The notes beneath the pieces were generated by a model. It was not told the origin of the DNA. It saw only the letters and a program-made list of their open reading frames with translations, and searched no databases. Both the position numbers and the translations under genes were made by a program. From JAHCHG01 sp038246645 (lineage in GTDB: Bacteria > Acidobacteriota > Blastocatellia > Pyrinomonadales > Pyrinomonadaceae), in the NCBI GenBank assembly GCA_038246645.1, contig JBBRVS010000048.1, positions 1 to 29,941 of the forward strand: a stretch of DNA of 29,941 nt, read 5' to 3'. Shown here one piece after another: positions 17,763 through 26,885 of this stretch. Position 1 is the stretch's first letter. Every line of letters begins with the position of its first letter.

Positions 17763-18420
17763 TTAAGCCACTACTTTACCACAAATAAGAGCCTGACACC
17801 ATCCCTTAAAAAAAGCTGCGTCTGCAAACTAAATATGGGATTTTCTTTTTGACAGATTGAATTTTATTGATGATTTACCAATTAAATGAATCAAATAAAG
17901 GGCAGTGTCTCAGATTTTATAATGACGGAACCTTGATTGATTATTACTTCGCAACAGATGGCAGATGATAAATATGTGCTAAATCTATCATTTGTCATCT
18001 GTTGCGAATGGTTTTCGGCTCAGCATAAAATGTGCGCCATTACCAAAAATTAGATTGAACCGCAAGACAGAAATATTGGGGCGGATGGGAATCTTATAAA
18101 AAATTTCGGCATCCACTCTTTCCCGCCGCTTTCGCTTTCCAAAAAGTATTTATTTCAATATAAAATAATTCTCCAAAATTAATTCTAAACCATTATAAAA
18201 TTTAGCTTTTAACGGATTGAATCACTACATCAATCTCGTGCTTTTTCTTTTAATTTTGTTATTTTCCGAACTTTTTTTCGAACTGCTGAAACCGTCGTTT
18301 ATCTCTTGGCGTAGAATTACCAAACTTTTGACTGATTTTAGATTTCGTTCAAAACTTTCTCTTTAATAATTTAAAAATCTTAATTAGCCGAATAAATATC
18401 GAAAAATTTGAGGAAAACCA
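17763..18420. other. AT-rich intergenic region
   Basis: 658 bp between the divergent DUF305 and M28 genes. It contains the imperfect inverted repeat at 17948-18008 and a Shine-Dalgarno-like GAGGAAA just before the ATG at 18421. No ORF, RNA gene or other repeat is apparent to me. Confidence 0.5.
17948..18008. repeat. 23-bp inverted repeat with two mismatches
   Basis: Arms 17948-17970 (starting ttcgcaacagatg) and 17986-18008 are reverse complements except at two positions, around a 15-base loop. No T-tract follows on either strand. It resembles the other long palindromes of this window in size but not in sequence. Confidence 0.75.
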
Positions 18421-20076
18421 ATGAAAGGATTTCTGACATTTATATTAATTTTATGTGTTTTTTCGGGCGTTCCGGCGACTGCCCAAACAAAGGCAAAAAA
18501 TGTTAAAACCAATTCCGCCGCTTCGTCTGCGCCGAGATTTGGAAATACCGAAGGGATTACCGCCGCGCAGATGAGAAATTATCTGGAATTTATCGCATCG
18601 GACGAACTCGAAGGACGCGACACGCCTTCGCGCGGATTGGATATTGCGGCGATGTATATTGCCGATCATCTGAAAAGTTGGGGAATAAAACCCGCGGGCG
18701 ACGGCGGTGGAACATATTTTCAAAAATTTCCGCTCCGGCGCTACAAAATTGACACGCAAAACACGCGACTTCAATTAAATAATCAAACTTTTGTTTACGG
18801 CGAAGATTTTTTGTCGAATTTTAATGCGGCGAATATCTCCGGCAGTCAGATCGTTTATGCCAGCCACGGTTGGGTTTTGAAATCTAAAAACATCAATCCG
18901 TATCAAGGAATTGATGTCCGAAACAAAATCGTCGTGGTCGTCAACAGTTTGCCGAAAGGCGTTTCGTTTCAGGATTTACAGGGAAAACCCGGCGAAGATT
19001 GGATGTTGCCGCCGCTTTATGCACAAATGAACGGTGCGTGCGCGGTGATTGCTTTTGGAACTTTCGGGAATCTGGCAAACTGGAAGGTTTCAAAATACGA
19101 CCAGACCGAAAAAGGCTCGCTCGAATTCGGAACTCCGCAAACGCAGATTACGATTCCGACAATTACTGCTAATCCGCGCCTGATCGCCGCGCTTTTTCAA
19201 GGCGAAAAAGTGAACGGTTCGAATGTTTATAACAAAGCGATAACGCAGGAATTTGTTGACGCTTTTGATCTAAATGCGAATAAAAAAATCAATCTGAATG
19301 TTGCGGTCAAAACGGAAAACACCCATTCGCAAAATGTCGTCGGAATTTTGGAGGGAAGCGATCCGGTTTTAAAAAGCGAATATGTTGCCATCGGCGCGCA
19401 TTACGATCACGTCGGGATGAATCCGAACTGGCTCGGCGACGATAAAATCTGGAATGGCGCGGACGATGACGGTTCGGGAACGGTTGCCGTGTTGGCAATG
19501 GCGGAAGCCTTTGCCAAAGGTGCACAAAAACCGAAACGCTCGATTCTTTTTATCTGGCACGCGGGCGAAGAAAAAGGTTTGTGGAGCAGTGAATTTTTCG
19601 CCGACAATCCGACCGTACCGATCGGTTCGATAATTACGCAGCTTAATATTGATATGATCGGACGCGCTCAAAATCCCGCAGAAGAAGTAAAACCACGCAA
19701 CACGGAATTAACCAAACAGGGCGAAGTTTATCTGATCGGATCAAAAATGATGAGCAGCGAACTCGGCGAATTGAGCGAATCGGTCAACGCTTCATTCTTA
19801 AAAATGAGTTTTAATTACCGCTACGACGACCCCAATGATCCGCAGCAATTTTTCTACCGCTCGGATCATTTTAACTATGCGAAAAAAGGAATTCCGATCA
19901 TTTTTTATATGGACGGCGACCACGAAGATTATCATCAGCCGTCGGATTCGATTGAAAAGATTGATTTTGTCAATATGGAAAAAATTGCGCGGACGATTTT
20001 TGCGACCGGCTGGGAACTGGCAAATCGTCCGCCGCGTCCGAAAGTTGATAAACCTTTGCAGTTAGACGGAAATTAA
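18421..20076 (+). CDS. Secreted M28-family zinc aminopeptidase
   Basis: 551 residues, intact. Signal peptide 1-21 (FSGVPATAQ). Residues 110-300 contain a PA-like insert (VYASHGWVLKSKNINPYQGIDVRNKIVVVV). The M28 core carries the metal ligands in order: His327 (GAHYDH), Asp348/349 (NGADDDGSG), Glu383-Glu384 (HAGEEKGLW; general base and ligand), Asp411 (LNIDMIGR) and His505 (DYHQPSDS). It should release N-terminal amino acids or dipeptides in the periplasm or outside. Start supported by GAGGAAA upstream of 18421. It is the only complete M28 gene here; a second, broken one of a different subgroup follows at 20709. No operon partner. Confidence 0.9.
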   Translation: MKGFLTFILILCVFSGVPATAQTKAKNVKTNSAASSAPRFGNTEGITAAQMRNYLEFIASDELEGRDTPSRGLDIAAMYIADHLKSWGIKPAGDGGGTYFQKFPLRRYKIDTQNTRLQLNNQTFVYGEDFLSNFNAANISGSQIVYASHGWVLKSKNINPYQGIDVRNKIVVVVNSLPKGVSFQDLQGKPGEDWMLPPLYAQMNGACAVIAFGTFGNLANWKVSKYDQTEKGSLEFGTPQTQITIPTITANPRLIAALFQGEKVNGSNVYNKAITQEFVDAFDLNANKKINLNVAVKTENTHSQNVVGILEGSDPVLKSEYVAIGAHYDHVGMNPNWLGDDKIWNGADDDGSGTVAVLAMAEAFAKGAQKPKRSILFIWHAGEEKGLWSSEFFADNPTVPIGSIITQLNIDMIGRAQNPAEEVKPRNTELTKQGEVYLIGSKMMSSELGELSESVNASFLKMSFNYRYDDPNDPQQFFYRSDHFNYAKKGIPIIFYMDGDHEDYHQPSDSIEKIDFVNMEKIARTIFATGWELANRPPRPKVDKPLQLDGN

Positions 20077-20242
20077 GCACTAATGCAAAATAAAAAACGG
20101 ATAATGGAAAACGGAAGAAAACCCCTAAACTACTTTGAATCTGAAAGTTGCAAGAGATTGCAGGTTTTTCGTAATATCTGAAAACTTTTGCTCGAGCTGC
20201 TTAGAAAATACAGAAATTTGCCGCTAAATTACAGTTAATTTT

Positions 20243-20314
20243 ATGAAAAATCTGCGCCGCATAATCTTGAAATTTTTGATTATCGTTTTAGGTACAGTTT
20301 TGATTTTCGCTTAA
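20243..20314 (+). pseudogene. 23-codon hydrophobic ORF, possible signal-peptide remnant
   Basis: ATG at 20243 to TAA at 20312 encodes MKNLRRIILKFLIIVLGTVL then IFA: two arginines followed by a hydrophobic helix, like a signal peptide cut off from its gene. A 9-bp hairpin with one mismatch follows at 20333-20358. It lies in the otherwise empty gap 20077-20389 and next to the decayed region, so a remnant is likelier than a working small protein. Confidence 0.3.
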
Positions 20315-20389
20315 CCTGCCGGCGAAAAAATTCCTGTCGGAAAATGCCTTCCAACAGGGATTTTGAGAACGGGGAAGAATAAAGATTTT

Positions 20390-20716
20390 ATGAAAAAATT
20401 TTACGTTATCCTGGCTTTAATTGTTTTAGTTTCAAGCATTCGGGCGCAAACTAAAACGCCTGATTTTACCGAACTCGAACAAACTATCGAAGCCGAATTA
20501 AAGAATTCAAAAACTCCGGGCGCGGCTTTTTCCGTGATTTCGGGCGACAAAGTTATTTTTGCCAAAGGATTCGGCACGACGAGCGCGAAGGGCGGCAATT
20601 CCATCACGCCCGACACGCTTTTTCGGATGGGTTCGACGACGAAAATGTTCACCGCCGCCGCTCTTTTAGCGTTGGCTGATTCGGGAAAAATCAAACTCGA
20701 TGCGCCCAAAAGATGA
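20390..20716 (+). pseudogene. Beta-lactamase-family serine hydrolase, N-terminal fragment
   Basis: From ATG at 20390: signal peptide 1-20 (LIVLVSSIRAQ), then residues 28-106 of a class C-like/serine hydrolase: TIEAELKNSKTPGAAFSVISG, KGFGTTSAKG, and the active-site motif S82-T-T-K85 in FRMGSTTKMFTAAALLALADSGKIKLDAP. Similarity stops at the family's LDAP point, where the frame meets TGA after two more codons and an M28 peptidase sequence begins in another frame. The family normally runs 350-500 residues; the tyrosine motif and C-terminal HSG motif are missing here. A matching C-terminal piece lies 5.4 kb downstream (26145-26603). Without the rest it cannot be active. Confidence 0.8.
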
Positions 20717-21458
20717 AGGAATGAACCGCTCGCAGGTGATGCCGACTTTGTCTTATTTGACGGATGTCATCGGCGGCTGATTGACCAATTCCCCGAATAT
20801 GAAACGCGCGAGCATTTGGACACGCGACACGATGACGAAATGGGGAATGCAAAACGCCCGGCTCGAAGCGTGGGGACCGTTCGGACGCGGCTGGTCGCTC
20901 AAAGGTTTTACGGCGCAGGTCGTCGAGCCGCAATTTATTCCGGTGATCGCTTACCCGAAAGCGTGGTCGCCTCCGACCAAAGGCGCGGTGACGGGCGAAG
21001 AACAAGGTCTTTACGGTTCGACTCATTACGTCAAACGGCATCTCGGCGAAATCAAGGACGGAAAATTATCGAAAGGCGCGGACTACGATAAAATTTCGGC
21101 TTATTACAATCTCGATAACGGGACGGGAAAAATTCGCGGCGTTTATTTGCAAGGAAACGCTTTGATCAAACCGATTTTTGAAACGTGGCTTGCGCCTTTT
21201 AACGATTTAGGCGCGAAAACTCTGACGCTTGCGGAAACAGGCAGCACCGACCATATACCGTTTGACGAGATCGGAATTCCGGGTTTTCAGTTCATCCAGG
21301 ATAAGGTCGAATACGAATCGCGTACGCATCACACGAGCCAGGATAATTTCGACCGCATCCAAGCCGACGATCTGAAGCAAGCCTCGACGATTATGGCGGC
21401 ATTTGTCTATCAGACGGCGATGATGGACGGGAAATTGCCGCGCAAACCCTTGAAATAA
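20709..21458 (+). pseudogene. M28 peptidase (carboxypeptidase Q-like) with nonsense codon and internal deletion
   Basis: From about 20709 the frame reads KDEGMNRSQVMPTLSYLTDV then IGG, TGA (20778-20780), LTNSPNMKRAS. The family expects IGGRLTNSP, so a CGA probably became TGA. After the stop, 225 codons are open: WGMQNARLEAWGPFGRGW, VIAYPKAWSPPTKGAVTG, then directly EEQGLYGSTHYVKRH. In intact homologues the segment between KAWS and TGEEQGL is about 200 residues and carries the first zinc ligands. Here it is deleted in frame, joining two TG(E) sequences. The C-terminal part (ETGSTDHIPFDEIGIPGFQF, RTHHTSQDNFDRI) is well kept. The N-terminus, with signal peptide, is replaced by the beta-lactamase fragment. 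Not functional. Confidence 0.8.
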
Positions 21459-21485
21459 AACGATTTTTTTTCGAGTTCGGAGTTA

Positions 21486-21737
21486 ATGTTTTATAAAGTT
21501 AAGAGAAATAAAATGAAAAATATTGCCGGATGTGTCCCGCCAGATTCGCTTTTAACCGATACTTTCAATCTTGAAAGCGAGCCGAAAGAACGTCCGAATA
21601 AAGCGGAAATTCCCAATTTGCAGAAAAAGTTTAATATCAATCGTGCCGAACCTTTTTTGGAACAAACGCCGCGTCATCAAGTCAAAATTGACCTGTTCTA
21701 TCTTAATAAATATGAAGTTACAAATAATGAAGAGTAA
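21486..21737 (+). pseudogene. SUMF1/FGE-sulfatase protein, short fragment
   Basis: An 83-codon frame ending PRHQVKIDLFYLNKYEVTNNE, which matches the opening of a SUMF1 domain (P.H.V.I..FY..KYEVTN). The rest of the domain, some 200 residues, is absent; the frame stops at TAA two codons later inside the start of the next gene. The upstream part (DTFNLESEPKERPNKAEIPN) is unrecognised. It is likely the N-terminal stump of a second formylglycine-generating-enzyme-like protein, cut by a junction near 21730. Confidence 0.55.
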
Positions 21738-22848
21738 AGTAAAAAATCTATTTTTGATTTTGTGGCTTTTAGCGGGGAATCTTTTCGCGCAAATCAATCC
21801 GTCCGAAATCATCGAAAATTCTTTGCAGGCAATCGGAGGAAAAAAAGAAATCGCCAAAATCAGCAGTCTTTACGCCGTTGCCGATTGCACGGGACCAAAT
21901 GGAAATTACACGACCGAAATTTATTCGGCGAAAAATTCGCGTTTGATCTTTAAGCAGGTTCGAGCAAATGGAAACATTTATCTGGGACAAACAAACGGAC
22001 AAATTTTTTGGACAAAAAACGAAAAAAGCGGCGATTTTTCGCTTGCCGACCAAAAAGAAGCAGCTATCTGGCGCAGACACGATTTTCAAAGACTCGTGAT
22101 GGAAATTTCCGAACGCTTTCGCGATTTAATTTTCGTCGGCGAAGAAAATTTCGCCGGAAACACTTCGATAAAATTGCGCGGGAAAGATGAACTCGGCAAA
22201 ACGTCAGACTTGTTTTTCGACAAAGAAACAAAATTAATGTCGGGGTTTACGGTTCAAAATCCTTTTAATGCTCAACCCGAAACGATTCGCATCGTCTTTA
22301 ACGAATGGAACCAGATCGGCGGTCTGAAACTTCCGTCGAAGGCTACAACAACCGATAAACAAGGCGATTTTGTGTTGAATTTTCGGGAAATAACTTTGAA
22401 CAAAACCGATGAAAAAATCTTTGTCGTGCCGCCGAAAGTTGTGGCGATGACCGAGCTTTCGGAATTGCTTAAACAAGCCCGCATCGCACATTTTACGCGG
22501 AACGCGAGTTTGCTGGTTTCGACTTTTGCCGAAGATTTTACCGAGATCGGCAACGGGAAAATTCGGAAACCGACCCGCGAAGCGAGCTTGAATCGTTTTC
22601 AAAATTACTTGAACAACTCGACTTTTATCGAATGGGACGACATCACGCCGCCCGTCATAAGCGTTTCGGACGATGCGACGATGGGTTACGTCTGGGTGCA
22701 TAAAAAAGTGCGGCTTTTGGCAAAAGATGTCCAGGGTAAAGAGCAGGAAGAAACCGAAATTTTCGCTTGGATTGAAACGTATCGAAAAATCAAAGGCGAA
22801 TGGAAACTGACGGCGGTTGTCTCGACCAATACGCCTGAAAAAGATTAA
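21727..22848 (+). CDS. Exported LolA/MucB-like + SnoaL/DUF4440-like protein
   Basis: 373 residues from ATG at 21727 (MKSKVKNLFLILWLLAGNLF); an alternative ATG at 21712 adds five residues. Signal peptide to about residue 20 (NLFAQ). Residues 25-235 resemble the outer-membrane lipoprotein-sorting (LolA/RseB-like) half-barrel: ENSLQAIGGKKEIAKISSLYAVADC, then FFDKETKLMSGFTVQNPF and IRIVFNEWNQIGGLKLPSKATT. Residues 250-370 look like a SnoaL/NTF2-type domain: LLVSTFAEDFTEIGNGKIRKPTREASLNRF..., ending in WIETYRKIKGEWKLTAVVST. It starts inside the SUMF1 stump and ends 2 bp before the TPR lipoprotein gene, so those two may be cotranscribed. A lipid-binding or lipoprotein-handling role is inference. 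The gene itself appears intact. Confidence 0.65.
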   Translation: MKSKVKNLFLILWLLAGNLFAQINPSEIIENSLQAIGGKKEIAKISSLYAVADCTGPNGNYTTEIYSAKNSRLIFKQVRANGNIYLGQTNGQIFWTKNEKSGDFSLADQKEAAIWRRHDFQRLVMEISERFRDLIFVGEENFAGNTSIKLRGKDELGKTSDLFFDKETKLMSGFTVQNPFNAQPETIRIVFNEWNQIGGLKLPSKATTTDKQGDFVLNFREITLNKTDEKIFVVPPKVVAMTELSELLKQARIAHFTRNASLLVSTFAEDFTEIGNGKIRKPTREASLNRFQNYLNNSTFIEWDDITPPVISVSDDATMGYVWVHKKVRLLAKDVQGKEQEETEIFAWIETYRKIKGEWKLTAVVSTNTPEKD

Positions 22849-22850
22849 AG

Positions 22851-23718
22851 ATGTTGATGTTAAAAGTTAAAAATAAATTGATGGTTTGCCTGATTTTGCT
22901 TGTTTTGGCTTGTCAGGCAAACGCCCCGCATCAGCATCAAACGCCGGAATATTCTTCAGCGGTTAATTTCTCGACTTTGTCTGCGCCGCCATTGATGAAA
23001 AATATCGGCACGAGCGAGATAAAAATTACGACAAAGAGCGAGACGGCGCAGAAATATTTCAATCAGGGCTTGAATCTGATGCACGCATTTTGGGATTTGG
23101 AAGCCTACCGCGCTTTTCGTGAAGCGGCGCGTTTGGATGCTGACTGCGCGATGTGTTACTGGGGAATTTATAACTCGCTCGGGCAAAATTCGCAGGAAAT
23201 GGCGGAAGAAAGAAATGCCGCGCTGAAAAAAGTCGTTGAGTTAATGTCAACCGTTTCCGACCACGAGCAGTTTTACATTCGCGCAATTTCCCTGTCTCGC
23301 GGAACAAGGCAAAGGACGCGCCGCTTGGATTTCGGAAATGGAAGCCTTGATTGACAAATATCCGAATGATATCGAAGCGCAGCTTCTGCTCGCCAATTCG
23401 CTTTCGACTCCGGCGGGAAGCTATCTGCCTGACGGACGACCGCGCGACGGAAAAATTTACGGGCAGCTGATCTTGAAAAATCTGTTAAAGACGCATCCTG
23501 AAAACTTAGCGGTTCAGCATTACTGGATTCACGCCGTCGAAAACGGTTCGCGACCGGAAGATGCGCTGCCGAGCTGCGAAAAGATCGAAAAACTCGCGCC
23601 GAATTCGGGACATCTGCTGCATATGCCCGGACATATTTATTACCGTTTGGGAATGTATGAAAAGGCTCGCAAAACATTTCTCGTGTCGCTCGAATTCGAT
23701 CTGAAAATTATGTTTTAA
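22851..23718 (+). pseudogene. TPR lipoprotein, frameshifted and truncated
   Basis: ATG at 22851 gives a lipoprotein signal with lipobox LVLAC (Cys20), then a TPR-type protein: TAQKYFNQGLNLMHAFWDLE, AYRAFREAARLDADCAMCYWG. After ISLSR (about 23300) the frame turns into nonsense and stops at 23352-23354. Dropping one G at 23301/23302 restores EQGKGRAAWISEMEALIDKY and continues in the frame ending at 23718 (NSLSTPAGSYLPDGRPRDGK; YWIHAVENGSRPEDALPSCE; HLLHMPGHIYYRLGMYEKAR). The repaired product would be near 288 residues, while such proteins are usually over 500, and it breaks off after TFLVSLEFD. Both a frameshift and a C-terminal deletion are therefore present. Confidence 0.75.
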
Positions 23719-23737
23719 GGAAAATGGAGAAATTAAA

Positions 23738-24181
23738 ATGAAAATAAAATTAGTTACTTTTTTTACAATTATTCTGGCATTTTGTTTGGCGGCTCAGGCG
23801 CAGACCGAAGATGAAACAGCAGTCAAACAAGCGGCGATGGATTATATCGAAGCGGTTTACAACGTCAATCCGGCGCAAGCCGAGCGCAGCGTTCATCCCG
23901 AACTGGTCAAGCGCGGATTTTTTATCAAAAAAGGCGAAACCGATTATTCGCCGCATTCGATGACTTTCGCTCAGCTTGTTGATTTAGCAAAAACATACAA
24001 CAAAAACGGCAATGTTCCGAAGGACGCGCCGAAGGAAGTCGTCGTTTTCGACGTTTCCGATCAGACAGCAAGCGTAAAAGTTACAGCCGTTTGGGGCATT
24101 GATTATATGCACCTGGCTAAATACGACGGCAAGTGGAAGATCATCAATATTCTCTGGCAAACGCCGCCGAAAAAGAAATGA
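23738..24181 (+). CDS. Exported NTF2-like / lumazine-binding-like small protein
   Basis: 147 residues, intact. Signal peptide 1-21 (ILAFCLAAQAQ). The mature part fits the NTF2-like 'putative lumazine-binding' fold: ETAVKQAAMDYIEAVYNVNP, AERSVHPELVKRGFF, MTFAQLVDLAKTYN, VVVFDVSDQTASVKVTAVWG, DYMHLAKYDGKWKIINILW. Such proteins are small alpha/beta cones; enzymatic activity is unproven for most. Start supported by GGAGA eight bases before the ATG. It stands between two broken genes and appears to be one of the few intact ones in this stretch. Confidence 0.8.
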   Translation: MKIKLVTFFTIILAFCLAAQAQTEDETAVKQAAMDYIEAVYNVNPAQAERSVHPELVKRGFFIKKGETDYSPHSMTFAQLVDLAKTYNKNGNVPKDAPKEVVVFDVSDQTASVKVTAVWGIDYMHLAKYDGKWKIINILWQTPPKKK

Positions 24182-24243
24182 TAAGGCGAAAGTAAAAAGG
24201 TAAAAGGTAAAATACGGTTCTAACTTTAGTGAGGATAGTCATC

Positions 24244-26163
24244 ATGAAGAAAGTAATTTTCGGTTTAATAATATTTGCGTGTTTTTCAATCGTAATTTCG
24301 GCGCAAACGGTTGCATTTACAAATGTAAGCGTGATTCCGATGGACACAGAGCGCGTTTTGCAAGATCAAACCGTGCTGGTGCAAAACGGAATTATCACGG
24401 CAATCGGCGCGAGTGTGAAAATCCCGAAAGACGCGCTGAAAGTTGACGGAAAGGGCAAATATCTGATTCCGGGTTTGATGGATATGCACACGCATCTTTT
24501 GTCGGACGGCGATGAATATCCCGATTCGATTGCCGAAGACGAACTCAAAGTGATGATCGCCAACGGCGTGACGACGATTCGTTTGATGATCGGAACGCCG
24601 GAACACCTGATTTTACGGGCGAAATCGGCGAAAGGCGAAATCATCGCACCCCGGATTTATTCGGCAAGTCCGCATCTGACAGGCAGAGAACAAGGAAATA
24701 ATTTCGTCGTCAAAACCGAAGAAGAAGCCCGTGAAGCCGTCAGAAAATCTAAACAAGCAGGTTATGATTTTATCAAAATCACGACCTTTATTGACGCAAA
24801 AGTTTATGAAGCGGCGATAACGGAAGCGGCAAAGCAGAATATAAAAGTTGTCGGACACGCCGATTCGCTTTTTGTCGGCGTTGAACGCGCACTCAAAGCA
24901 AAACAGCAGATCGAGCATCTCGACGGTTATCTGGAAATGCTTCTGAAAACTGATTCTCCGATCAAAGGTTAGATTTCCGATCTTTATATTTATCAGCCGA
25001 AAAACTGGGAAAGTCTTGATTTCATTGATGAAAGCAAAATTGCCGATCTGGCGAAACGGACGGTGGCGGCGAACCCGTTCGTTGATCCGACGCAGCATTT
25101 TATGAAAAATACGTTCGGCTTGGCGCGTTCGGAAGATTCGATCCGCGCCCAGCCCGATTTCAAATTCTATCCTAAATCGGTTCAGGATTCCTGGATAAAT
25201 TATCTGAAAAAAACGCCGATCAACCAGATTTCGCTCGAAAAACGCGCCCGTTGGATCGAGATCAGAAACAAACTGATCAAAGCGATCTATGACGCGGGCG
25301 GGCGCATTATGACCGGCTCGGATTCGCCCGAATTTCTTTTTCTCTACGGTTTTTCGATGCACCGCGAACTTAGAGCCTTGAGCGATGCCGGACTTTCAAA
25401 TTACGCCGTTCTGGAAGCGGCGACAAAAAATCCCGCGCAATTTTTCGGCACATTGGAAGAGGTCGGAACGATTGAAAAAGGCAAACGCGCCGATTTAATC
25501 CTGTTGGACGCAAATCCGCTTGAAAATATCTCGAATACGGAAAAACGCGACGGCGTGATGATTGGCGGAAAATACCACGCGCAAACGGAATTAAACAAAT
25601 GGCTCAATGAGATCGCGCCGCGCATTGCGGGTTCACATATCGAAAAACCGACCGATCAGCAAGAAGCCGGAGCAGTTGCCGACAAACTTTTTGAAGCGAT
25701 GCGGGCGAAAAATTTTGAAGCGATTCGCTCTCTCTTTTTGGAAAACGGACAATTGACCGCGCTCGACAGACCGCGCTCGGGCGCAGGTTTTTCGGCAACG
25801 CGCAATTTTTCGGCGGACGCTTTTGCAAAAATGATCTCGGAAGCCAAAGGCGGCGAATTTATCGAAAAAATGCCGGAAAAAGAAGTAAAAATCTACGGCG
25901 ATTCGGCGGTCGTTTCCGGTCGCTACACATTTTATCTCGGCGATAAGTTTTCGCATTGCGGTATGAATGCTTTTCATCTTTTACGAACCGAAAAAGGCTG
26001 GCGCATCGCTAATGCAACTTCGACGCTTGAAACCGCAAATTGCGACGCAAAACCGGATAATTCGGCGGAAAACAAAGACGCGCTCGCCGCGGTTGATAAA
26101 CTTTTCGAACTGATGGCGGCGCATAAACCAAACCGCAGGACAACCGCGAGATCAAAGGTTTGA
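24244..26163 (+). pseudogene. Exported amidohydrolase + SnoaL-like fusion, broken by an in-frame TAG
   Basis: ATG at 24244 (MKKVIFGLII, GAGG upstream) with a signal peptide to ISA/Q. A metal-dependent amidohydrolase domain follows: GKGKYLIPGLMDMHTHLL with metal ligands His82 and His84, VVGHADSLF, and IEHLDGYLEMLL. TAG at 24970-24972 interrupts the frame; it continues in phase with ISDLYIYQPKNWESLDFIDE, the MTGSDSPEFLF active-site Asp motif, and GTIEKGKRADLILLDANPLE. A SnoaL-type domain (about 465-600) and the start of a second copy (AAVDKLFELMAAHKP) follow, cut off at 26145-26163 where the beta-lactamase fragment begins. The read-through product would be 639 residues. The N-terminal piece alone lacks the catalytic Asp. 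A single substitution, such as from CAG, would explain the TAG. Confidence 0.78.
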
Positions 26164-26603
26164 TCCAGGGCTACGCGGGCGAAAAAAACCCGTTCGGCGG
26201 AACTGACGAAATGATCAAGGACGGAAAATTCAATATCAATCCGCAGTTTGAATGGACAGGCGGCGGAATGGTTTCAAACGCGGAAGACCTGGCGCGGTGG
26301 GCAAAATTGATGTATGAAGGCAAAGCGTTTGACGCGTCGCTTTTGCCCGAAATGCCAGGCGGCGTTCCGGCAAAACTCGGAAAAGATGCGAAATACGGAC
26401 TCGGCGTAATAATTCGCCCGACCGCGGCGGGTTTAACCTATGGACACAGCGGATTTTTTCCCGGTTATATGACCGATATGATGTATTTTCCCGAAGAAAA
26501 AATCTCGGTCGCCGTGCAGGTAAATTCGAGCGTGCCGCCGAATCTCGGAAAACCTTTGGGCAGAGTTTTGGTTGAAACATTCGAGATCGTAAAACAAAAA
26601 TAA
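26145..26603 (+). pseudogene. Beta-lactamase-family serine hydrolase, C-terminal fragment
   Basis: In the third frame relative to the amidohydrolase end, sequence from about 26128 reads DNREIKGLIQGYAGEKNPFG, then GGMVSNAEDLARWAKLMYEG, LGVIIRPTAAGLTYGHSGFF, PGYMTDMMYFPEEKISVAVQVNSS. This is the last third of a class C-like serine hydrolase with the HSG motif that replaces KTG. Only a TTG at 26160 could start it, and no signal or active-site SxxK is present, so it is not a gene on its own. It may be the missing end of the fragment at 20390-20716 or of a paralogue; the middle third is in neither place. Confidence 0.75.
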
Positions 26604-26637
26604 TTTGTGTTCAACTAAAAGGATGAAGAAAATTATC

Positions 26638-26760
26638 CACAGATAAACACAGATGGATACAGATTTTTTAATTTATAAAAAGTTCTTCTTGCCAATAAAA
26701 CAAAGGCTGATTCAAAAATCAGAGCTTAAAAAGCATTTAAATTATCTGTATTTATCTGTG
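26638..26760. repeat. Widely spaced 17-bp inverted repeat of the 'cacagataaacacagat' type
   Basis: cacagataaacacagat (26638-26654) and its near-exact complement (26744-26760, one mismatch) flank 89 bp of AT-rich sequence without a gene. The stretch 26604-26885 before the M20 gene contains nothing else I can name. The motif looks like a dispersed element; copies elsewhere in the genome would decide. Confidence 0.6.
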
Positions 26761-26885
26761 AAAAAAATATTTAATTCTTTACTTTTTAAGAGCGTTAATA
26801 TTATTTTATTGCCTTTTCCCTTTGCCTTACCGGAAATTCTTATTACAATTAAAAGCATTTCAAATCCCGGAGACACAACTATAAA

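Noticed and set aside
24613..25362. Minus-strand ORF of 249 codons
   Set aside because: Fully antisense to the amidohydrolase, which has clear family motifs on both sides of its TAG; the antisense product is Phe/Arg-rich and unrecognised.
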